Of a DNA stretch of 11,553 bases, positions 7,359-11,553 are shown piece after piece; positions within the stretch are counted from its first letter, which is position 1, and each line of letters begins with the position of its first letter. The DNA comes from an uncultured Eubacteriales bacterium (GTDB lineage: Bacteria; Bacillota; Clostridia; Oscillospirales; CAG-272). The notes below the pieces were generated by a model. It did not search any database. It was not told the DNA's origin and saw nothing but the letters and a program-made list of their open reading frames with translations. The position numbers and the translations under genes were made by a program. The stretch is taken from assembly GCA_934481515.1 (NCBI GenBank), contig CAKSPO010000049.1, positions 1 to 11,553 of the forward strand, in the 5' to 3' direction.

Positions 7359-7397
7359 GTCAAAATTAGTTTTGCATACAGGGAACAGGAGGTTTCT

Positions 7398-7610
7398 ATG
7401 GATTACAGAACCAGAATGCGGAATTTGCGGGAGGATCGGGATCTGACACAAAAGGAAGTCGGGCTGATCATCAACAAATCCCAGCAGGGCTACAGCCACA
7501 TTGAAGAAGGCAGAGCCGAGCTGAAAATTGATGATCTGATCCGGCTGTGCCGTTTTTACAAGGTCAGCGCAGACTTTTTCATCGGAATCTCGGATTTTCC
7601 GAATAAATGA
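7398..7610 (+). CDS. Short XRE-family transcriptional regulator
   Basis: The protein has 70 residues. ATG at 7398 follows an AGGAGG site (7387-7393) at 5 nt. It is little more than a single Cro/CI-type HTH: LREDRDLTQKEVGLIINKSQ spans helices 1-3, followed by YSHIEEGRAELKIDDLIRL and the typical end FYKVSADFFIGISDF. This is the size of minimal phage-like or housekeeping XRE repressors with no sensor domain. It is divergent from the TM2-like gene and probably binds the two operators at 7315-7358, repressing that gene and possibly itself. What lifts repression cannot be read from the sequence. A terminator follows at 7675-7724, so it is monocistronic. Confidence 0.92.
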   Translation: MDYRTRMRNLREDRDLTQKEVGLIINKSQQGYSHIEEGRAELKIDDLIRLCRFYKVSADFFIGISDFPNK

Positions 7611-7674
7611 GAGTGCGGCTGTCATTGCAAGCGGATTTGGAATACATCCTTAAAAATGGATCTTGGCATTTGGC

Positions 7675-7724
7675 ACATCAAAAGGGACTTCCCGGCGGGA
7701 ATTCCCCTTTGATGTCGTTCTTTT
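7675..7724 (+). terminator. Intrinsic terminator after the XRE gene
   Basis: ACATCAAA (7675-7682) pairs with TTTGATGT (7708-7715), continued by GGG/CCC and TTCCC/GGGAA with a mismatch between blocks, closing on a GC-rich loop. The T-rich CGTTCTTTT follows. It lies 65 bases after the XRE stop and before the convergent end of the LysR gene. Confidence 0.75.
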
Positions 7725-7810
7725 AGTGATACAAATGGTACAGATGGTTCGGATATTTGGGCAGAAGTCGGTCGGAATATCCGCTCTGCACATCCGATCA
7801 GAGCATCTGG

Positions 7811-8761
7811 TCAGGGCATCTGATCGGGCGGCGAAAAAGGAGGTTTTTCCGGCGGGGCGGATTGGGTCGGTTTCCACTTGGGGACGGTGGAAAGGATCAG
7901 GCGTTCCAGTTCCTTTGCCGCAAGGCTCAGTGGTTGTTCCCGGCGTTTCAGAAGCCGGATTTCCCGTTCGGGAAGAGCCTTCTCGGTTCGGATAACCGAA
8001 ATGCCTTCTGCTCCGGCAAGAAAATCCTCCGGGACAAACCCGATTCCGAGTTCCGCCTTTACCATCGGAAGAATCTGGTCGGCGGTTGCCGCTTCGATTT
8101 CCGGTCGGTAGCGGAGTCCTTCCTCCGCAAAGAAGCGGGAATACAGAGTGAATGACTGGGTGCCGGCTCCGAGGGAGACCAACGGATAGGTCAGCAGTTC
8201 CGCAAAGCCGACCTCTTTCCCCAACAGCGCCGGAAACGCACTTCCGCATACCGCGACCTCCCGAAAATTCCGCACCGTGGTCTCCTCAAGCAATTCCGAC
8301 GGCAGAGTCGGCGTTGTAACGACCGCAAAGTCGGCAATTCCGTTTCGGATAGCATCCAACGCCTGCGGCGTGGAATGATTGCTGATTTTCAGCCGGATCC
8401 CGGGATACAATGTCCGGTACTCCTTCAGAACCGGGAGCAATACACAGTGCAGAGCAACTTCACTTGCCGCAACGTAAACGGATCCGTTTTCCATGTTCCG
8501 GCTCCCGATCAGCTCCGCCTCTCCGGCTTCAATATTCTCCAGTGCGATGCAAACATGGCGAAACAACCGCTCTCCTTCCGGTGTCAGTTTCATGCCGCGG
8601 TTGTTGCGGAGAAAAAGCGGACATCCGAGCTCGCTCTCCAGGGTTTTGATGGCGCGTGTCAGGTTGGGCTGACTGTTCAAAAGAACCTTTGCCGCCTGTG
8701 TGACGTTTCCGTACTTTGCGACATAGTAAAATATGCGGTAGTAATCATAACTGATGTACAT
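7811..8761 (-). CDS. LysR-type transcriptional regulator
   Basis: The protein has 316 residues from ATG at 8761. A TTG at 8803 would add 14 residues but lies inside the operator region and lacks a ribosome binding site, while MYISYDYYRIFYYVAKYGNV is the normal family start. Residues 3-62 form the winged HTH (GNVTQAAKVLLNSQPNLTRA, then LGCPLFLRN and LTPEGERLF). Residues about 88-295 form the periplasmic-binding-like effector domain (VYVAASEVALHCVLLPVLKE, ADFAVVTTPT, ELGIGFVPEDFL). The C-terminus carries a Pro-rich tail (PPEKPPFSPPDQMP). It is divergent from the kinase-like/MATE pair, and the inverted repeat at 8791-8826 is its likely site, so it probably activates that pair in response to an unknown ligand. 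A remnant of a related LysR gene lies at 6438-6505. Confidence 0.95.
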   Translation of the reverse strand: MYISYDYYRIFYYVAKYGNVTQAAKVLLNSQPNLTRAIKTLESELGCPLFLRNNRGMKLTPEGERLFRHVCIALENIEAGEAELIGSRNMENGSVYVAASEVALHCVLLPVLKEYRTLYPGIRLKISNHSTPQALDAIRNGIADFAVVTTPTLPSELLEETTVRNFREVAVCGSAFPALLGKEVGFAELLTYPLVSLGAGTQSFTLYSRFFAEEGLRYRPEIEAATADQILPMVKAELGIGFVPEDFLAGAEGISVIRTEKALPEREIRLLKRREQPLSLAAKELERLILSTVPKWKPTQSAPPEKPPFSPPDQMP

Positions 8762-8790
8762 GGTTTTTCTCGCTATTCTTTTATGATATG

Positions 8791-8826
8791 GCAGATATAT
8801 CAAATAAGCATTTTACATATATCTGC
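8791..8826. promoter_or_regulatory. Perfect 10-bp inverted repeat, likely LysR binding site
   Basis: GCAGATATAT (8791-8800) and ATATATCTGC (8817-8826) are exact inverted copies separated by 16 bases. They lie between the divergent LysR and kinase-like genes and overlap the -35 of the rightward promoter, the usual arrangement for LysR-type control. Confidence 0.8.
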
Positions 8827-8840
8827 AATTGGATTATACT
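8812..8840 (+). promoter_or_regulatory. Promoter of the kinase-like/MATE operon
   Basis: TTTACA (8812-8817), a 17-base spacer and TATACT (8835-8840) each match the consensus at 5 of 6 positions. The leader to the ATG at 8906 would be about 60 nt. The right arm of the LysR inverted repeat begins at the -35. Confidence 0.75.
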
Positions 8841-8905
8841 ATGCCTGTACGGAAAAAGTCAAGCGTTTTTCCGCAATTTTTCCTTTTTATCCGGAGGTTT
8901 TGACC

Positions 8906-9538
8906 ATGAAACACACGATCATTTGTATCGGCAGACAATACGGCAGCGGAGGACGGGAAATCGGCGAAAAGCTGGCGGTACGGCTGGGCTTGATTTGCTA
9001 CGACAAGCTGCTCATTCAGAAGACCGCCAGAGAGGCGGGGCTGACCGAGCAGACCGTGGCGGAAAACGAAGAGGTTCCGCTCGGATGGGGAGATATGGTA
9101 TCCGGGAATCCCTTTGCCGACAGTGCGTCTCTGGCAATGACCTTTTACTCTGAAAAGCAAAAGGTGTTTGAAGCGGAAAGCAAAACGATTCTGGAGCTTG
9201 CTTCCGCGGGAACCTGTGTGATTGTCGGCCGTTGTGCCTCTTCCATTCTGCGTGATGCCGGATATGATGTGCGGTCGGTCTTTGTTTATGCCGACCGTGA
9301 GGATCGGGCACGGAGAATTGCGGAGCGGAACGGGATGGACAGAAAGGCAGCGATGCGCCGGTCAGAAAAGGTGGATCGGATGCGGAAAAAGTATTTTGAC
9401 TTTTACTCCGACACGCCATGGGGAGAACCGGAGAGCTATGACCTGATGATCTCCTCCAGCCGTTACGGGATTGACGGAACCGTCGACGTAATTGCAAAAG
9501 CGGTCAACAGCGGGGTCGGCGGAGAGAAAATCCAATGA
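8906..9538 (+). CDS. Cytidylate kinase-like family protein
   Basis: The protein has 210 residues. ATG at 8906 follows GGAGG (8893-8897) at 8 nt. The N-terminus ICIGRQYGSGGREIGEKLA carries the Gly-rich P-loop characteristic of the Cytidylate_kin2-type proteins of Firmicutes, and LICYDKLLIQ follows as in the family. VIVGRCASSIL (about residues 109-119) and VFVYADREDRARRI (about 128-141) fit the nucleoside-kinase core and lid. The family is assigned by fold similarity to CMP kinase; its real substrate is not established, and a genome normally has a separate cmk. Its stop overlaps the start of the MATE gene (ATGA at 9535-9538), so the two are translationally coupled and probably act in one process, perhaps phosphorylation of a compound linked to its export (inference). 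Confidence 0.92.
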   Translation: MKHTIICIGRQYGSGGREIGEKLAVRLGLICYDKLLIQKTAREAGLTEQTVAENEEVPLGWGDMVSGNPFADSASLAMTFYSEKQKVFEAESKTILELASAGTCVIVGRCASSILRDAGYDVRSVFVYADREDRARRIAERNGMDRKAAMRRSEKVDRMRKKYFDFYSDTPWGEPESYDLMISSSRYGIDGTVDVIAKAVNSGVGGEKIQ

Positions 9539-10896
9539 ACAAAGATCTGACGGTCGGCAATCCTGCCGGTGTTTTATGCAGGTTCTGTCTGCCTCTCTTC
9601 GGCAGTATCATTTTTCAGCAGCTGTACAACATTGCGGACAGTTTTGTTGCCGGAAAATTTATCGGGGACAATGCGCTCGCGGCGGTTGGAAACAGCTACG
9701 AAATTACGCTGATTTTTATCGCGTTCGCGTTTGGATGTAACATTGGCTGTTCGGTTCTTGCGGCGCAATTGTTCGGGGCGAAGCGTTACAAGGAACTCAA
9801 GTGTGCCGTTTCCACAGCGCTGCTCTCCAGTGCAGTGGTCTGCGCGGTTCTGATGGCGGTTGGCTTGTTCTTCTGCGACGGTCTTCTGCGCCTGATCCGG
9901 ACGCCGGAAGAAGTCTTTGCGGATTCTTTGCTCTATCTTAACATCTACATCCTCGGTCTGCCGTTTGTTTTTCTTTATAATGTAGCGACCGGTATTTTTT
10001 CGGCACTCGGAGACTCCAAAACGCCCTTCCTTTTCCTTGCCGCATCTTCCCTTTCCAACATCGGGGTGGACATTCTCTTTGTCACCGCGTTTGATATGGG
10101 AGTCGCCGGCGTTGCATGGGCAACCTTCCTCTGCCAGGGGATCAGCTGTGTTCTGGCGCTTGCAGTGGTCTTGCTTCGGTTCCGTAAAATCGAGACTGAA
10201 GGAAAAATCCGCTGTTTCTCCTGGCATCATTTCCGCAGTTTTGCGGTCATCGCGGTGCCGAGCATCCTGCAGCAAAGCTTTATTTCGGTCGGAAACATCG
10301 TGATTCAAAGTGTCATCAACGGCTTCGGCTCCGCAGTCATGGCAGGGTATTCCGCTTCGGTCAAGCTCAATAATATGGTCATCACTTCCCTGACCACGCT
10401 TGGGAACGGCATCTCCAACTTTACGGCGCAGAATCTCGGCGCGGCGAAATACGACCGGATCAAAGCCGGATTCCATGCCGGGCTGAAGCTGGTCTGGGCG
10501 CTCTGCCTGCCGTTGGTTCTGCTCTATGAATTTGCAGGACGTTGGCTGGTCTACCTATTTCTGGAAAGTCCGACCGGTGCCGCGATGGAGAGCGGTGTGC
10601 TGTTTTTGCGTATTGTTTCGCCCTTCTATTTCGTCGTCGCGGCAAAGCTTGTCTCCGACGGCATCCTGCGCGGTGCGGGTCAGATGAAACGATTTATGAT
10701 TGCCACATTTACGGATTTGATTTTGCGTGTTGTTCTGGCAGAGGTTCTCTCGCGCACCTCTCTTGCCGTCACCGGCATCTGGCTCTCGTGGCCGATCGGT
10801 TGGGCGGTGGCGACAGTGCTTTCTGTCGTGTTTTACCGATCGCTGAAATGGGAGCGGAAATCGGCAGGCGGGGTCGGAGAAAACAACCCGGTATGA
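9535..10896 (+). CDS. MATE family efflux transporter
   Basis: The protein has 453 residues with about 12 hydrophobic segments, the normal MATE length and topology. The start MNKDLTVGNPAGVLCRFCLP is followed by QLYNIADSFVAGKFIG and ALAAVG, the classic first-helix signature. The second half repeats it (VPSILQQSFISVGNIVIQSV, then FTAQNLGAAKYDRIKAG). Family members are inner-membrane exporters of drugs or metabolites driven by Na+ or H+; the substrate here is unknown. It is the second gene of the operon, overlapping the kinase-like gene by 4 bases, so it shares the LysR-controlled promoter. No dedicated terminator follows at once; the hairpins at 11051-11186 are the first good candidates. Confidence 0.96.
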   Translation: MNKDLTVGNPAGVLCRFCLPLFGSIIFQQLYNIADSFVAGKFIGDNALAAVGNSYEITLIFIAFAFGCNIGCSVLAAQLFGAKRYKELKCAVSTALLSSAVVCAVLMAVGLFFCDGLLRLIRTPEEVFADSLLYLNIYILGLPFVFLYNVATGIFSALGDSKTPFLFLAASSLSNIGVDILFVTAFDMGVAGVAWATFLCQGISCVLALAVVLLRFRKIETEGKIRCFSWHHFRSFAVIAVPSILQQSFISVGNIVIQSVINGFGSAVMAGYSASVKLNNMVITSLTTLGNGISNFTAQNLGAAKYDRIKAGFHAGLKLVWALCLPLVLLYEFAGRWLVYLFLESPTGAAMESGVLFLRIVSPFYFVVAAKLVSDGILRGAGQMKRFMIATFTDLILRVVLAEVLSRTSLAVTGIWLSWPIGWAVATVLSVVFYRSLKWERKSAGGVGENNPV

Positions 10897-11050
10897 AAAC
10901 TGCAAGGAATTTTTGCGGCAACTTCCAAGGGTTCATCCTGGTGTTTTACAGATAGCATAAAACGCAAAAAGGTTTGAAAATGCGCCCTTTTGTATTATAA
11001 CAGGGTAAAAATACACTCCGCTGAAGCGGGGCGGCAGACTGTAATGAGGG
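10897..11050. other. Intergenic stretch after the MATE gene
   Basis: No gene is visible. A TATAAT on the minus strand at 10995-11000 lacks a -35. A small CCGC/GCGG hairpin near 11022-11033 is followed leftward by a weak T run. The tandem array starts just to the right. Confidence 0.5.
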
Positions 11051-11089
11051 CGGAACATTCGGAGTGCCACCGGCACCCCGAATGTTCCG
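11051..11089. repeat. Long hairpin opening the tandem array
   Basis: CGGAACATTCGGAGTGCC (11051-11068) is an inverted copy of 11072-11089 with one mismatch in 18 and a 3-nt loop. In the other two units the left arm is shortened by joining to the tRNA-tail copy, leaving an 11-bp stem. It may help end the MATE transcript. Confidence 0.75.
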
Positions 11090-11143
11090 AACCGGTTTCT
11101 GCACACCCTGTGTGCAGAGTCCGGTCAATTCGTCGGTGACTGA

Positions 11144-11186
11144 AAACGACAAAAGGCAGCCCCTCGCGGGTTGCCTTTTCTTGTTT
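11144..11186. terminator. Terminator hairpin, unit 1
   Basis: The arms are 11144-11162 and 11168-11186 around CTCGC. The left arm carries CGAC as in unit 2, while the right arm carries CTTG as in unit 3, so there is one mismatch plus wobble pairs. A runs before it and T runs after it make it usable in both directions, including for the MATE operon. Confidence 0.7.
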
Positions 11187-11203
11187 GGAGGCGCCACCCG
11201 GAA
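11186..11203 (-). repeat. tRNA-Cys 3' tail copy 1
   Basis: These 18 bases are identical to 11479-11496, the last 18 nt of the tRNA including CCA. No D arm, anticodon arm or 5' acceptor strand accompanies them. Confidence 0.9.
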
Positions 11204-11289
11204 GTTCGGAGTGCCGCCGGCACCCCGAATGTTCCGAACCGGTTTCTGCACACCCTGTGTGCAGAGCCAGCCTTTTCGTCGATGACTGA

Positions 11290-11332
11290 AAACGACAAAA
11301 GGCAACCCGTAAGGGGTTGCCTTTTGTCGTTT
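11290..11332. terminator. Terminator hairpin, unit 2
   Basis: A perfect 19-bp stem (11290-11308 with 11314-11332) surrounds the loop GTAAG. The outer stem uses CGAC/GTCG. It works structurally in both directions. Confidence 0.75.
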
Positions 11333-11349
11333 GGAGGCGCCACCCGGAA
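11332..11349 (-). repeat. tRNA-Cys 3' tail copy 2
   Basis: A second identical 18-nt copy of the tRNA 3' end, 146 bases from copy 1 and 147 bases from the genuine gene end. Confidence 0.9.
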
Positions 11350-11436
11350 GTTCGGAGTGCCGCCGGCACCCCGAATGTTCCGAACCGGTTTCTGCACACC
11401 CTGTGTGCAGAGCCCGGTCAATTCGTCGGTGACTGA

Positions 11437-11479
11437 AAACAAGAAAAGGCAACCCCTTACGGGTTGCCTTTTCTTGTTT
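11437..11479 (-). terminator. Terminator of the tRNA-Cys gene (unit 3)
   Basis: A perfect 19-bp stem (11437-11455 with 11461-11479) surrounds the loop CTTAC, and TTTTCTTGTTTT follows or lies within the arm when read leftward. It begins directly at the CCA end of the tRNA. Its inner hairpin is the reverse complement of the one in unit 2. Confidence 0.85.
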
Positions 11480-11552
11480 GGAGGCGCCACCCGGAATCGG
11501 ACCGGGGATGAAGGTTTTGCAGACCTCTGCCTTACCGCTTGGCTATGGCGCC
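11479..11552 (-). tRNA. tRNA-Cys (anticodon GCA)
   Basis: The gene has 74 nt with encoded CCA. It folds as acceptor GGCGCCA/TGGCGCC, D arm GCC/GGC with GG in the loop, anticodon arm GAGGT/ACCTT with loop CTGCAAA (anticodon GCA), a 4-nt variable region, and T arm CCCGG/CCGGG. U73 and the GCA anticodon are the known identity elements for cysteinyl-tRNA synthetase. One oddity is the T loop, TCCGATT, which has C where the nearly universal U55 (pseudouridine) should be. Confidence 0.96.
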
Positions 11553-11553
11553 G

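Larger units (their letters stand above)
7291..7386. repeat. Inverted 13-nt leader motif flanking the TM2/XRE control region
   Basis: GTTCCCTGTCTGC (7291-7303) and GCATACAGGGAAC (7374-7386) are inverted copies matching at 12 of 13 positions. They enclose both operators and the promoter almost symmetrically. Each divergent transcript would therefore carry the same element, GCANACAGGGAAC, near its 5' end. In the rightward transcript it lies just before the XRE ribosome binding site. Confidence 0.75.
11058..11496. repeat. Tandem array of three ~146-bp units adjoining tRNA-Cys
   Basis: Units are 11058-11204, 11205-11350 and 11351-11496 (147, 146 and 146 bp). In + order each holds a GC-rich hairpin beginning TTCGGAGTGCC, a small hairpin (CTGCACAC/GTGTGCAG, first at 11099-11117), a terminator hairpin, and the 18-nt tRNA tail TGGAGGCGCCACCCGGAA. 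In unit 3 that tail is part of the real tRNA gene. Units 1 and 3 share CCGGTCAATTCGTCGG, where unit 2 has a diverged segment ending TTTTCGTCGA. Three frames stay open through the array only because it is repetitive; I see no gene. Confidence 0.95.

Noticed and set aside
7796..7825. GATCAGA/TCTGATC inverted repeat at the LysR stop as a terminator
   Set aside because: No T run follows in either direction and the loop is long.
9574..10476. 300-codon minus-strand frame
   Set aside because: Antisense to the MATE gene, rich in charged residues as expected from complementing hydrophobic codons.
10946..11490. Overlapping small frames with repeated peptide motifs such as LCTQGVQKPVRNI
   Set aside because: They arise from the tandem DNA repeat running in three frames, contain terminator hairpins, and have no ribosome binding site.
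11058..11496. CRISPR array
   Set aside because: Units are about 146 bp and nearly identical throughout, with no short repeat/unique spacer pattern and no cas genes in view.

Overview
The window reads as chromosomal DNA of a gut-type Clostridia bacterium (Bacillota, probably Oscillospirales or a near relative). The evidence is strong AGGAGG-like ribosome binding sites, fairly GC-rich codon use, a signal-less WapA-like RHS/YD-repeat protein paired with a DNRLRE-type protein, a LysR/cytidylate-kinase-like/MATE cluster, and a small TM2-like membrane protein next to a short XRE regulator. The lineage is inferred from protein style only.

Layout, left to right. (1) 1-6144, minus strand: a two-gene operon with a 373-residue DNRLRE-type protein followed after 25 bases by a giant YD-repeat protein. 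The latter runs off the left edge just before its expected RHS core and variable C-terminal tip. (2) 6145-6961: a gene-poor stretch with a scar. A 111-bp copy of an internal piece of the RHS gene is joined to the 3' end of a LysR-type gene that is not the intact one nearby. Several hairpins and one good leftward terminator lie around it. (3) 6962-7610: a divergent pair, the TM2-like membrane protein (leftward) and an XRE regulator (rightward). Between them are a consensus promoter and two identical inverted-repeat operators. (4) 7811-10896: a LysR regulator (leftward) divergent from a translationally coupled kinase-like/MATE pair (rightward), with a perfect 10-bp inverted repeat at the promoter. 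(5) 10897-11552: a tandem array of three units of about 146 bp lying against a tRNA-Cys gene on the minus strand. Each unit ends in a copy of the last 18 nt of the tRNA and contains a terminator hairpin.

How the genes work together (inference). The RHS operon probably makes a large polymorphic-toxin or surface-type filament and its partner; no secretion signal is visible on either. The XRE protein probably represses the TM2-like gene and itself. The LysR protein probably senses a ligand and controls the MATE exporter and its kinase-like partner. The points most worth checking are the tRNA-tail repeat array with its reverse-complemented terminators, the RHS/LysR scar, and the symmetric TM2/XRE control region.
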